Part shown: piece by piece, positions 39,945-49,336 of the stretch
Numbering within the stretch: position 1 is the first letter of the stretch
How the letters are laid out: each line of letters begins with the position of its first letter
The notes under the pieces: generated by a model
What the model was told of the DNA's origin: nothing
The model's database searches: none
What the model saw: the letters and a program-made list of their open reading frames with translations, nothing else
NCBI GenBank assembly: GCA_902564295.1
Contig: CACFAO010000006.1
Coordinates: forward strand, 1-64,000
Origin: an uncultured Pelagibacteraceae bacterium
Lineage (GTDB): Bacteria > Pseudomonadota > Alphaproteobacteria > Pelagibacterales > AG-422-B15
Direction: 5' to 3'
DNA length: 64,000 bases
Position numbers and translations under genes: made by a program

Positions 39945-40463
39945 TTAGGGTGTTGAGATGGGTATCGGTGAATAATTATACATAACATAAAGTTGCTGGT
40001 AGCATAGCTTGCCTGTTTTTACTGCATAATCTTGATGGTAATCCTCTGCGGGATAAAACTCTGAAGTTTCTCTAATTTCTGTGACTATTGGGTTTTCAAA
40101 TTTGCCTGATAAATCAATTTTTTCAATTTTACTCTCAATAATTTCTTTTTCATCCTCACTATTATAAAAAAGTATGGATTTATATTGCTCTCCAATATCA
40201 GGACCTTGACGATTTAAAGTTGTGGGGTCATGAATGATAAAAAATGTATCAATCAATTCATTAAAAGAAACTTCGCTAGTATCATAATCAATCTTGACTA
40301 CTTCAACATGACCTGTCTCACCAGTTAAAACATCCTCATATCTAGGATTATCTAAATGACCACCAGAATAACCTGAGGTTGCATTAATAACACCAGGCAT
40401 TTGTTCATATAAGACTTCAACGCCCCAAAAGCACCCTGCGCCTACTATTAAAGATGATAACAT
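39945..40463 (-). CDS. msrA: peptide methionine sulfoxide reductase MsrA
   Basis: GAGCFWGVEVLYEQMPGV; TSGYSGG; AEDYHQDY. Confidence 0.95.
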   Translation of the reverse strand: MLSSLIVGAGCFWGVEVLYEQMPGVINATSGYSGGHLDNPRYEDVLTGETGHVEVVKIDYDTSEVSFNELIDTFFIIHDPTTLNRQGPDIGEQYKSILFYNSEDEKEIIESKIEKIDLSGKFENPIVTEIRETSEFYPAEDYHQDYAVKTGKLCYQQLYVMYNYSPIPISTP

Positions 40464-40500
40464 ACTAGTTGATATAAATTGCTTGTGAGAAATTCAATAA

Positions 40501-41604
40501 TTATTTTCTGTCAGCCACAAGCATTTCGTCATAAAACCATAATCCGTCATGATCACGAATTATGTCCTCAATACACTTAATATAACTTTGATCTGATTCC
40601 TTTTCCCTAACCATTTGATCACTTATTTGGGCAACATATGTACAAGCATTCCATGCAGAAAATACTAATGATGTGGCAATGCCACTGTTTATCTCATTTG
40701 GCTGCGACCTTAGTTTATATTCGAATATCTCAGGTTCTCTGAAATGAATTTTGTGATTGAATTCACTGTCTAAATTATTTTTCATGTACTGAATAATGTC
40801 ATGACCTTTATTTGGAAATGGGTTTTCTTCTGGCCAAAGTTTATTAATTGCATTTAAACCAGGGTCGTTTCCATATGAATGAAAAGCGACCATTTTTCCA
40901 TTTGGACCAAGCAAATTGACCATAGGTTTAATTACATTATTTACTTTTTTTTCAACACTTGCTCGTGAACGATATGCTTGTGAAACAATCACCAAATCAA
41001 ATTCATTAATAGATTCTTTTTTTGATGGGATTATTTGATCAAGTGTGAATTCGTGGTCTTTTCTATAAATACAAATGACTGACGGATTTTCATAAGTCGT
41101 ATTCCCATTTTTATTTTCCTCAACTCTCCAATTTTCTTTTAAAAGTGGACCTAATTGTCTTAATTGCTCATAAAAACCAAATGAAGAGTCGCCGTCTAAT
41201 GCAATGCTGTTCCAATTCATATTTTGTTGTTTAGACTCGTTATTCGATTTTAGATATCCAGCTTCAGAATAATGTAGATTAGATATTGTAAAAACCATAT
41301 TTGGATGTTCAACAAATCTATCAGCTAATTTCTCAATGGTTATTCTTGCATCTTCCATGCTTACATCTTTACAAGAAACGTAAAACGGAACAGTTGGAAA
41401 TTTTTGATGAGCAATTCGAAGCACATTCATTAATACTGCTCCATCGCCTACTCCAGCATCAAATATTTTTAAAGCAGGTTTTAATGGTTTCAATTCATTA
41501 ATTATATGAGATAGCTTTTCTGCTATTACTGCCTTTTCATTTGTAGTTGTAACAAATAATAAATATCTCTGTCGATTGTCAAAAAAACGGACCTCTTCTA
41601 CCAT
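40501..41604 (-). CDS. uncharacterised SAM-dependent methyltransferase-like protein
   Basis: IFDAGVGDGAVLMNVLR motif I; start re-assigned to MVEEVRFFDNRQR. Confidence 0.6.
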   Translation of the reverse strand: MVEEVRFFDNRQRYLLFVTTTNEKAVIAEKLSHIINELKPLKPALKIFDAGVGDGAVLMNVLRIAHQKFPTVPFYVSCKDVSMEDARITIEKLADRFVEHPNMVFTISNLHYSEAGYLKSNNESKQQNMNWNSIALDGDSSFGFYEQLRQLGPLLKENWRVEENKNGNTTYENPSVICIYRKDHEFTLDQIIPSKKESINEFDLVIVSQAYRSRASVEKKVNNVIKPMVNLLGPNGKMVAFHSYGNDPGLNAINKLWPEENPFPNKGHDIIQYMKNNLDSEFNHKIHFREPEIFEYKLRSQPNEINSGIATSLVFSAWNACTYVAQISDQMVREKESDQSYIKCIEDIIRDHDGLWFYDEMLVADRK

Positions 41605-41631
41605 ATTTAATCTTAACAAGTTGCCAAAAAA

Positions 41632-41829
41632 ATGAAACACTCAACTTTAATGGATACAGATGATTTAGAGCCAATTATTAAGCAAAAAGAAATTGATTTT
41701 GAATCCTTAAGTATTGAAGAACTTAAGGAATATATTATTGAACTCAAGGCTGAGATTGAAAGGGCTGAAAACTATATTTTGTCCAAGGGAAAAGATCGCC
41801 TAAATGCAGAGAGCTTATTTAAGAAATGA
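41632..41829 (+). CDS. DUF1192-family small protein
   Basis: LSIEELKEYIIELKAEIERAE. Confidence 0.8.
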   Translation: MKHSTLMDTDDLEPIIKQKEIDFESLSIEELKEYIIELKAEIERAENYILSKGKDRLNAESLFKK

Positions 41830-42053
41830 TCAATAGATACGGATTAGTACCATTGGCATTTGCGCTTTTCGTTTTTGCAATTTTTTTTACAACTCTTATT
41901 CCTTCACCACACAAAAGCTGCATTGATCGTAATTTGGCTGTTTTAAATAATTTAGATGAGACTAAATATTCAGAAAACCAAATAAAAGAACTTGGTTTAT
42001 CTATTGGGACTGGCTGCAGAGAAGATAATTCATTTCAACTTGCAGCCAATTAA
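41826..42053 (+). CDS. small membrane-anchored protein
   Basis: 75 aa, one TM; overlaps DUF1192 stop. Confidence 0.55.
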   Translation: MINRYGLVPLAFALFVFAIFFTTLIPSPHKSCIDRNLAVLNNLDETKYSENQIKELGLSIGTGCREDNSFQLAAN

Positions 42054-42057
42054 AATT

Positions 42058-42351
42058 TTAGTTTGGAAAGTTTAATATAGCTTCATCAGTCAAAATTGTC
42101 ATCACCGTTGTCTCAGTTAAAGCTCCTGCTTCTTGCCTGGCTTTAGTTAATTCTTCATCATTTTTAAAAGCCATAAGTCCTTCTTTATCGTCATAATGCA
42201 TAATAACTACCATGGAGTTATCATCTTCAGCATGAGATCCAGCAAATATAATTCTGCCTTTAAAGCCCTTTAGTTTGTGTTCATTTTCATGAACCATATC
42301 TTTCCAAGACTCAAAGCCTTTAGAAAGTTTTTGCGTTAACATTACATACAT
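42058..42351 (-). CDS. small protein, dimeric alpha/beta-barrel-like
   Basis: 97 aa; same operon as barrel-like neighbours. Confidence 0.55.
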   Translation of the reverse strand: MYVMLTQKLSKGFESWKDMVHENEHKLKGFKGRIIFAGSHAEDDNSMVVIMHYDDKEGLMAFKNDEELTKARQEAGALTETTVMTILTDEAILNFPN

Positions 42352-42367
42352 AATAATTTTCCTAATT

Positions 42368-42652
42368 TTATGCTGTGAACTTTATAGGTTCATTAGTTAA
42401 TTCAAATTGATGTGGCTCAAAGAACTCATTGTAGTCAGCAAGCATTGTGTTAACATCATCTGGACTTTTTGCTTTCCAATAACAAAACATTGTCAGTGAA
42501 TCTCCAGGAGTTTCCCAACTCATTTGGCACGCCGCATTCTCTCCTGTCATGCTTTGTATTTGTTCTTCCTCAGATATTCCCTCACCAGCCTTGGCAAAGG
42601 CTTCTTTTGCCTCTTTAGACTTAAAAGTATGTGTTACAATATAATTATTCAT
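42368..42652 (-). CDS. small barrel-like protein
   Basis: 94 aa; YIVTHTFKSKEAKEAF. Confidence 0.55.
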   Translation of the reverse strand: MNNYIVTHTFKSKEAKEAFAKAGEGISEEEQIQSMTGENAACQMSWETPGDSLTMFCYWKAKSPDDVNTMLADYNEFFEPHQFELTNEPIKFTA

Positions 42653-42661
42653 AATTACTCC

Positions 42662-43042
42662 CTATTTTTTCATTGCATTGAATGCTGTAAGCGAATCGTC
42701 AAAAGTCATCATAACTTTCATTTGATTGTTCTCAACTTCGAAGTAATGGCCAAACATAGTATCCATACCGTCAGCAGTTCCTTTTACTAAAGCGAATACT
42801 TTGTTGCCCTCGCTAATCATTGCTTGGGGTGTAACCATAAAATTATCCCAGTACTCAGGAATTTTAGACATGTTTGCTATGAAATTTTCTTTACCTTTAT
42901 GCACACCTGCTAATGGATGTTTGCCTTCTTCTCCTGGGAAAGTCCATGTAATATCGTTATGAACTATTTCACCGAAGAATGTTTCCATATCTCCAGATCC
43001 AAATAAATCATAACCTTTTTGTACAACTTCTTTTGCTTCCAT
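42662..43042 (-). CDS. SnoaL-like/NTF2-fold protein
   Basis: VVQKGYDLFGSGDMETFFGEIVHNDITWTFPG. Confidence 0.8.
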   Translation of the reverse strand: MEAKEVVQKGYDLFGSGDMETFFGEIVHNDITWTFPGEEGKHPLAGVHKGKENFIANMSKIPEYWDNFMVTPQAMISEGNKVFALVKGTADGMDTMFGHYFEVENNQMKVMMTFDDSLTAFNAMKK

Positions 43043-43066
43043 TTTTTCTCCTTTTAAAATTTATGT

Positions 43067-43354
43067 TTAATAAACTTCTTCATGATAAACGATATCAGGT
43101 TCCTTAGTTGACATTTCAACAAGTTTTGGAATATCGCCAATCTCAATTCTCCAATTAACATATTTTTGATGAGCCTCAACACTGTCCCATACTTCATAAA
43201 GGATAACCTCTTGAGTGTCCTTGTTATACCCACCTTTAATTAGCTGACAGCCTTCATATGATTGCGTATTGGATAAATTTTCTCTAAACCAATTATTCAT
43301 TTCTTGAACCATTTCCGGTTTAGGAAAAAATTTAACAGTAACAACTGTGCTCAT
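43067..43354 (-). CDS. antibiotic biosynthesis monooxygenase (ABM) domain protein
   Basis: Start re-assigned to MSTVVTVKFFPKPE after GGAG; YEGCQLIKGGYNKDTQEVILYEVWDS. Confidence 0.8.
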   Translation of the reverse strand: MSTVVTVKFFPKPEMVQEMNNWFRENLSNTQSYEGCQLIKGGYNKDTQEVILYEVWDSVEAHQKYVNWRIEIGDIPKLVEMSTKEPDIVYHEEVY

Positions 43355-43355
43355 T

Positions 43356-43682
43356 TTATGCTCCTGGTTTAGTATAGTTGCCAAGTGCTGTTCCTGCTTT
43401 AGAAACAATTTCTGTCATATCTACTGCTTCCAGTATAACTGCATCAGTTACCATGCCAGTGGATTGAACAGCTATTTTTGCACCTGCCGCTGCATTAAAA
43501 TCAATAGCGTCCACTACCATTACAAGATCATAGTCCCCTCTTACTATGTCAAAAGATAAAAGACTGCCACCAACGGACTCAACTAATTTAGCCGAAGCCG
43601 CCTTTCTGTCATCTGATGGTTTACTCATAAATCCTTTTAGAGCTTCTGGGGTATATTTCGCCATCATATAAAATTTAGCCAT
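43356..43682 (-). CDS. GYD-domain protein
   Basis: KYTPEALKGFM...VRGDYDLVMVVDAIDFNAAAG. Confidence 0.85.
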   Translation of the reverse strand: MAKFYMMAKYTPEALKGFMSKPSDDRKAASAKLVESVGGSLLSFDIVRGDYDLVMVVDAIDFNAAAGAKIAVQSTGMVTDAVILEAVDMTEIVSKAGTALGNYTKPGA

Positions 43683-43765
43683 ATTTACTCCTTTAAATAA
43701 AATTATTATGGACTATCTTAGTGAAACTTTTATGACAAATTTTTATACCTTTTTAAGGAGTTAAT

Positions 43766-44629
43766 ATGACTGATCTCAAAGGAAAAACATTATTTATAAC
43801 TGGCGCCACAAGAGGCATTGGATATGCAATTGCAGAGCGTGCTGCAAAAGATGGTGCTAATATTGCTATCATTGCAAAAACCACTGAGCCACAACCAACA
43901 TTGCCTGGTACTATTTTTACTGCTGCTGAAGACTTAATCAAGGCTGGTGGTAATGCAATTGGTATAAAAACAGATATAAGATTTGAAGATCAAGTACTTG
44001 CTGCTGTTGAAAAAACCTTAGAAACATTCGGTAGTATTGATATTTGTGTAAACAATGCAAGTGCTATTAGCTTAACTCCTACAGTTAATACAGAAATGAA
44101 AAGATATGATTTAATGCACAACATCAATACAAGAGGAACGTTTCTTGTTTCAAAGTCATGCATTCCTCATTTAAAAAAAGGAAACAATCCGCACATACTA
44201 AATCTAGGTCCGCCATTAAACATGGAAAGCCAGTGGTTTAGTCCGCATGTAGCTTATACTATGGCAAAATATGGAATGAGCATGTGCACTCTTGGGATGT
44301 CAGAAGAATTAAAATCATCTGGTATTGCAGTAAATTCATTATGGCCAAGAACTATGATTGATACAGCTGCAGTAAATAATATTTTAGCCGCATCAATGAA
44401 TGATCAAGGGAAAAGCAAATGTAGAACACCTGCTATCATGGGCGATGCTGCATATGTGATACTTACTCAGGACTCCAAAAAATTTACTGGAAACATGTGT
44501 GTTGATGACAGTACAATGATGAAAGCTGGTAAGACCGATTTATCTGAATATCTTGCAACTCCAAATGCTGAGCCATTTCCAGATTTCTTTGTAAACAAAG
44601 ATGATGGCGAAGACATAATTCTTAGTTAA
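43766..44629 (+). CDS. short-chain dehydrogenase (HSDL2-like)
   Basis: ITGATRGIGYAIAERAAKDGANIAIIAKTTEPQPTLPGTI; YTMAKYGMS. Confidence 0.9.
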   Translation: MTDLKGKTLFITGATRGIGYAIAERAAKDGANIAIIAKTTEPQPTLPGTIFTAAEDLIKAGGNAIGIKTDIRFEDQVLAAVEKTLETFGSIDICVNNASAISLTPTVNTEMKRYDLMHNINTRGTFLVSKSCIPHLKKGNNPHILNLGPPLNMESQWFSPHVAYTMAKYGMSMCTLGMSEELKSSGIAVNSLWPRTMIDTAAVNNILAASMNDQGKSKCRTPAIMGDAAYVILTQDSKKFTGNMCVDDSTMMKAGKTDLSEYLATPNAEPFPDFFVNKDDGEDIILS

Positions 44630-44756
44630 ATAGTTTTATGGAACAGTTTAGTTTCAAACAGTTCTTACAAATTATTTATAGAATACTCACTTTTCCATTG
44701 ATGGCACTCGTTGTCTTTCTGGTTTTGATATTGTTTTTGTTTCTTTTTTGATTTGA

Positions 44757-44930
44757 TTATTCGTCATAGCGTTTGGTGTTACAAGACAGCAAATTTGAAT
44801 CATATTCATCATTCTGTTCACCTGAGCAACATGGATCGATGTTAATCTTGCAATTTGGGCATTGATAGTGTCCATGAACATCAATTGGAACTATTGAAGT
44901 ATTGCACCATTGGCAGTTTTGCTGAGTCAT
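44757..44930 (-). CDS. 57-aa zinc-ribbon-like protein
   Basis: Manual translation: MTQQNCQWCNTSIVPIDVHGHYQCPNCKINIDPCCSGEQNDEYDSNLLSCNTKRYDE*; two CxxC knuckles. Not in ORF track. Confidence 0.8.
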   Translation of the reverse strand: MTQQNCQWCNTSIVPIDVHGHYQCPNCKINIDPCCSGEQNDEYDSNLLSCNTKRYDE

Positions 44931-45019
44931 TTTTTAATACAAACTTTATTTATTAAATATATTAATTGATTCTTAGAAAGAATTATCTATAAGGATCATC
45001 AATCCACGTTATCGTTATG

Positions 45020-45052
45020 AAAAGCTTAGATACTTTATGTATTTAAGCTTTT
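45020..45052. terminator. long AT-rich hairpin, likely terminator
   Basis: AAAAGCTTAGATAC-TTTAT-GTATTTAAGCTTTT, about 14 paired positions including one G-T. Confidence 0.6.
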
Positions 45053-45059
45053 TTCATTT

Positions 45060-45240
45060 TTAATTCACATTATGAGGGCGCTTGATATTATTTAGTTGAT
45101 GATAATGTGGAGGTTAAAAAGTTGACGCCACCAACACTGTAAGGGGTGGTGACCACAACCATTTCAATATTATTTTTTAAATCTACAAAACGTAGATGTG
45201 TGAAACAAAACAAAACAAACCCCACCCAGGTGGGGTTTTT
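45060..45240 (+). ncRNA. candidate orphan structured RNA
   Basis: No convincing ORF; hairpins GCCACC/GGTGGT, GTGG-TGA-CCAC and ATCTAC-AAAAC-GTAGAT, then a terminator. Boundaries approximate. Confidence 0.35.
45217..45240. terminator. strong intrinsic terminator
   Basis: AAACCCCACC-CA-GGTGGGGTTT then TT; may serve both strands. Confidence 0.85.
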
Positions 45241-45868
45241 ATTTTCCGTTTGTTTTTTTATAAAAATATATTGATATCAAATAGAAAACTATAGTTCCAA
45301 TAATCCACGCAGATTGAGATTGAAGTGTTATATCTCTCTCTCCAAAATTTATTAGTGTTGGATTAAAATATGGGCCAAATGGCATTAATGGTGCCCAAGA
45401 GATCACGGCATCGCCACCTACTTGATTATGGTAAATAACTGCCTCAACTAAAAAATTTTGACCCATGAACCAAGTAAAGAAAATAAATAAGGACATTAAT
45501 TGAAATTTTTCGTAAGTAAGTGCCCTCTCCGGCAAAATCCAATATACAAGAATAATTGCGAACCAAACAATCCCTGTATCGGCTAGTGAGTTTACTAACC
45601 AATTAATTTCCATTGGAATTGCACATGTCATTGCATCAGATCGTCTAAAATTCACCGGATCACCATCGACAAGTCCAAAATTAACCCATATCTCCCAACC
45701 AAGTGCTGCTATTAAAAATGAACTTACTAATGTTAAAGAAATCCATATTTTCATCTTATTTTTATATAATAGATATATAGTTAAAATTATTGGAGCCATT
45801 GCCGATAAATAAACAATTACAGTTCTTCTCCACTCAACTGTGTCCAATCCACATTCAAAAAGCCACAT
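45239..45868 (-). CDS. uncharacterised multi-pass membrane protein
   Basis: 209 aa, about 6 TM. Confidence 0.65.
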   Translation of the reverse strand: MWLFECGLDTVEWRRTVIVYLSAMAPIILTIYLLYKNKMKIWISLTLVSSFLIAALGWEIWVNFGLVDGDPVNFRRSDAMTCAIPMEINWLVNSLADTGIVWFAIILVYWILPERALTYEKFQLMSLFIFFTWFMGQNFLVEAVIYHNQVGGDAVISWAPLMPFGPYFNPTLINFGERDITLQSQSAWIIGTIVFYLISIYFYKKTNGK

Positions 45869-45872
45869 ATAC

Positions 45873-46421
45873 TTACTCCAGGAATTCTAATTCTTTGACG
45901 TAAAGTTCAGCAAAGTGATCCCTACCATAAGCTACAATTCCAATAGACGTTATTTTTTTTGGATTAATTTGATTTGCCAGCATCATACCAGATTTTTTAA
46001 AATCTTTAATCGGCATAATGAACTCATCATATTCATTTCTTACATCAAATTCATATGAATAATACTGCCAAGGCAAGATTGTTCCTGATGTACGTAAAAA
46101 AATATAATATTTTTCATTATTTCCCCGGGCTACTATTCTTATACTCTCAGCATTACTTAAGTTAATGTCTTTTAATTCCTTCCGAATTTGTATGAAACCA
46201 CCATTATTCTCAGTACTAACGTTTCCTGTTAGTAAGATATTGCTATTGCCGTCAATATTAATGAATTCAACTTTGCCACTAGATATGCCGCCCATTACAT
46301 CGTCAGCAATATACCGCCAACTGCTTGGGTTATCGAAATTATCTTTCAAATTATTTTCACTAAATAAAATGTTGTGCGAAAATATAGTAATTAAGAAGAC
46401 TAAAAAACCTCTTATAATCAT
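45873..46421 (-). CDS. CIA30-family secreted protein
   Basis: Signal peptide; WRYIADDVMGGISSGKVEF...NNGGFIQIRKEL. Confidence 0.82.
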   Translation of the reverse strand: MIIRGFLVFLITIFSHNILFSENNLKDNFDNPSSWRYIADDVMGGISSGKVEFINIDGNSNILLTGNVSTENNGGFIQIRKELKDINLSNAESIRIVARGNNEKYYIFLRTSGTILPWQYYSYEFDVRNEYDEFIMPIKDFKKSGMMLANQINPKKITSIGIVAYGRDHFAELYVKELEFLE

Positions 46422-46461
46422 TAGATTTTATCCTGAAAAGTTGGTCAGGATTTTATTATAT

Positions 46462-46626
46462 TTAAAACAACTTAGTTATTACAAAATATAAAATAACGGC
46501 AATTGCGACAAATGAATACCAGATAATTACAGTATTTCTTGCTTTATTTGGGTCTAATTTTTTTGGATTCTTGAGATCTTCCTCTGTAGGTACTGGGCCA
46601 AGCTTGTGATAAAATTTCTTTTTCAT
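46462..46626 (-). CDS. small single-TM protein
   Basis: Start re-assigned to MKKKFYHKLGPVP, because the track's longer start lies in tRNA-Lys. Confidence 0.7.
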   Translation of the reverse strand: MKKKFYHKLGPVPTEEDLKNPKKLDPNKARNTVIIWYSFVAIAVILYFVITKLF

Positions 46627-46635
46627 ACTAAAAAG

Positions 46636-46711
46636 TGGCGAGCCCGCTCGGGTTCGAACCGAGGACAACTCCCTTAAAAGGGGAGTGCTCTACCAACTGA
46701 GCTACGGGCTC
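46636..46711 (-). tRNA. tRNA-Lys(UUU)
   Basis: GAGCCCGTAGCTCAGTTGGTAGAGCACTCCCCTTTTAAGGGGAGTTGTCCTCGGTTCGAACCCGAGCGGGCTCGCCA; full cloverleaf, CCA encoded. Confidence 0.97.
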
Positions 46712-46778
46712 TTAACTTGAGTTTATATATGATTATTATCTAAAATATATAGGTATTTTTGTATTTCAAGTGGATATC

Positions 46779-47087
46779 TTACATCATGTCTAGTTCTAAT
46801 CTTGCAACATCTGACATGCGAGACATATCCCATGGTGGATCCCATACAAGATCAACTGCAACATTTTTTACCCCAGGTACAGCATCAACAGCTTGTTTTA
46901 CTTTTTTTGGCATTTCATCTGCTACAGGACAATTTGGTGTAGTTAACGTCATTTGAATAATAACATCATTATTAGGAGTAACCTCACATTTGTAAATTAG
47001 ACCTAATTCGTACAAATCAACTGGAATTTCAGGATCAAATACAGTCTTTAATGCATCTATAACTTTTTGATCTTCTACTTTTTCCAT
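46779..47087 (-). CDS. sufT: Fe-S assembly MIP18/DUF59 protein SufT
   Basis: TVFDPEIPVDLYELGLIY; MTLTTPNCP; suf operon. Confidence 0.87.
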   Translation of the reverse strand: MEKVEDQKVIDALKTVFDPEIPVDLYELGLIYKCEVTPNNDVIIQMTLTTPNCPVADEMPKKVKQAVDAVPGVKNVAVDLVWDPPWDMSRMSDVARLELDMM

Positions 47088-47669
47088 TTAGTTAAATAAT
47101 TCTACAAAATCCTCATAGCCTTCTTCACTCAACTTCTCTAGAGGAACAAATCTTAATGAAGCTGAATTAATACAATATCTTAATCCAGTTTCAGTGGGTC
47201 CATCATCAAATAAATGGCCTAGGTGTGCGTCGCCATATTGACTTCTTACCTCTGTGCGAACCATTCCATGGGATTTATCAACAACTTCTACAATTTCTAT
47301 GCCTTTTATTGGCTTATCAAAACTCGGCCAACCTGTTCCTGAGTCAAATTTATCTAAAGAGGAAAATAGAGGTTCGCCTGAAATTACATCAACATAAATT
47401 CCAACATCTTTACTATTCCAATATTCATTAAAAAATGGCCTCTCTGTTCCATTCTCCAAAGCAACAACTCTCTGTTCTTCAGTAAGATTATTAATAGCTT
47501 CCTGTCTTTCTTCAGGTGTGGCAGAACACCAGAAAGGTGTATCCATTACTTCTACTTTTGACATATCGTACTCCTCTAAGTTTATATCGGCAAAAGACCG
47601 GTTTCCATAAATAAGTTGCAAAACAATAAATAATACAAGTAGTGCAAGATATACAGGATATAGTCTCAT
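47088..47669 (-). CDS. msrB: membrane-anchored or exported methionine-(R)-sulfoxide reductase
   Basis: N-terminal TM/signal; [23 protein letters not shown]. Confidence 0.92.
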   Translation of the reverse strand: MRLYPVYLALLVLFIVLQLIYGNRSFADINLEEYDMSKVEVMDTPFWCSATPEERQEAINNLTEEQRVVALENGTERPFFNEYWNSKDVGIYVDVISGEPLFSSLDKFDSGTGWPSFDKPIKGIEIVEVVDKSHGMVRTEVRSQYGDAHLGHLFDDGPTETGLRYCINSASLRFVPLEKLSEEGYEDFVELFN

Positions 47670-47671
47670 AA

Positions 47672-48106
47672 TTAATCTTTTAAAGCCTGGTTAAATGCAT
47701 GCCATGCCATTGTTGCGCACTTTACCCTCATTGGAAATCCTCCTACTCCCTTTAAGGCGTAAAGCGAATCTTCCTCATTTAAAACTTTTAGATCTTCATC
47801 TGCACCTGAAACAAGATTTGTAAAATCCTTAAATATTTCCTCAGCCACTTCAATTTTTTTACCTTTTAATTTTTCTGTCATTAATGATGCAGAAGCAAGG
47901 GATATGGCACACCCCTCACCCGTAAATTTAATGTCTTCTATTATATTTTGATCATTAAGAAAAAAAGTAAGCTTTAAATTGTCACCGCACAACGGATTAT
48001 GACCATCGGCACTCTTATTATGAGGATCACATTCACCAAAATTTCTAGGTTCACGTCCGTGATCTAAAATTATTTCTTGGTAAAGATCATTTATTAAATC
48101 ATTCAT
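47672..48106 (-). CDS. sufU: SufU/NifU-like Fe-S scaffold
   Basis: [36 protein letters not shown]. Confidence 0.9.
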   Translation of the reverse strand: MNDLINDLYQEIILDHGREPRNFGECDPHNKSADGHNPLCGDNLKLTFFLNDQNIIEDIKFTGEGCAISLASASLMTEKLKGKKIEVAEEIFKDFTNLVSGADEDLKVLNEEDSLYALKGVGGFPMRVKCATMAWHAFNQALKD

Positions 48107-49335
48107 TTATTAAAAAACTCCTTACACTTATGTAGCGCAATAACAAATTTATCAACTTCTTCTAATGAATTATACACACCAAGAGATAATCTCGCCGTTG
48201 AATTGACACCGAGATGTTTCATTAAAGGCTGGCAACAATGATGACCTGCTCTAATTGCTATTCCTTCAACATCCAAGAACGAAGATACTTCGTGGGAGTG
48301 AATATTTTTAATATTAAACGATATGATAGAATTCCTTTTATTATCTCCACCATGAATTTCGATAAAATCAATTTCGTTTAATTTATTAAAAGCATATTTA
48401 GTAATTTCATTTTCATGCTCGATAATATTATCGAGTCCAATTTTATTCATGTAATCAATTGCTATACCCAATCCGTGTGCTTCGACTAATGGAGGAGTTC
48501 CTGCTTCATATTTCGCTGGTAATTCTGCATAACTTGCACCTTCTAGACTCACATCTCCAATCATTCCTCCTCCACCTTGATAGGGAGGCATTTCTGATAA
48601 AAGATCTTCAGTTCCATACAAAACTCCAATACCAGCTGGACCATAAGTTTTGTGTCCAGAGAAAACAAAAAAATCACAACCTAGTTTTTGAACATCAATT
48701 TTTAAATGAGCAGCTGATTGACAACCATCAAGTAGAATGGGAACATTTTTATCTTTACAGATACTTATAAGCTTTTCATTTAATTCAGTTCCAAAAACAT
48801 TTGAAAGATGTGTCAAGGATACAATTTTTGTTTTATTTGTGAAAAGACTATCAAAATGATCAATATCAATTTCTCCTGATGGTTGAATATTTGCAAATTT
48901 TAGCACAACGCCATATTTGTCTCTTAAAAAAAACCAAGGTATTAAATTTGAGTGGTGCTCTATTAAAGATAAAATTACCTCATCTCCCTTTTGCATAAAC
49001 TTTTCATAGAAAGTTTGAGCAACTAAGTTTATTCCTTCTGTAGCACTTTTTGTGAAAATAATTTCATTTTCAGACCTTGCATTCAAGAATTTTTGAACTT
49101 TTTTTCTAGCTTCTTCATATCTAAATGTTGACTCAACAGATAATGTATGAACTCCCCTGCTTACATTAGAATAGTGATTTTTATAGAAATCATTTGTTTC
49201 GTTAATAACTATATTTGGTTTTTGAGCAGATGCCGCAGTATCAAAATAAATAAGATCTTTTTTTTCCAATATCTTTTTTGAAAGAATTGGAAAATCTTTT
49301 CTAACATTTAAATTTAAAGTTTTAGTGTCATCCAT
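48103..49335 (-). CDS. sufS: cysteine desulfurase SufS
   Basis: Start re-assigned to MDDTKTLNL; FSGHKTYGPAGIGVLYG; RAGHHCCQPLM. Confidence 0.94.
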   Translation of the reverse strand: MDDTKTLNLNVRKDFPILSKKILEKKDLIYFDTAASAQKPNIVINETNDFYKNHYSNVSRGVHTLSVESTFRYEEARKKVQKFLNARSENEIIFTKSATEGINLVAQTFYEKFMQKGDEVILSLIEHHSNLIPWFFLRDKYGVVLKFANIQPSGEIDIDHFDSLFTNKTKIVSLTHLSNVFGTELNEKLISICKDKNVPILLDGCQSAAHLKIDVQKLGCDFFVFSGHKTYGPAGIGVLYGTEDLLSEMPPYQGGGGMIGDVSLEGASYAELPAKYEAGTPPLVEAHGLGIAIDYMNKIGLDNIIEHENEITKYAFNKLNEIDFIEIHGGDNKRNSIISFNIKNIHSHEVSSFLDVEGIAIRAGHHCCQPLMKHLGVNSTARLSLGVYNSLEEVDKFVIALHKCKEFFNK

Positions 49336-49336
49336 T

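Noticed and set aside
44687-44884. 65-aa minus-strand ORF in the track
   Set aside because: Shadow frame of the zinc-ribbon ORF 44757-44930, which has coherent CxxC motifs.
45146-45238. GTG-initiated VVTTTISIL... reading frame resembling a Thr/Ile attenuator leader
   Set aside because: No good RBS, runs through the terminator and has no downstream co-directional biosynthetic gene.
46627-46668. Upstream start (MSSVRTRAGSPLFS) of the 68-aa ORF
   Set aside because: Lies inside tRNA-Lys; internal Met at 46626 is more likely.
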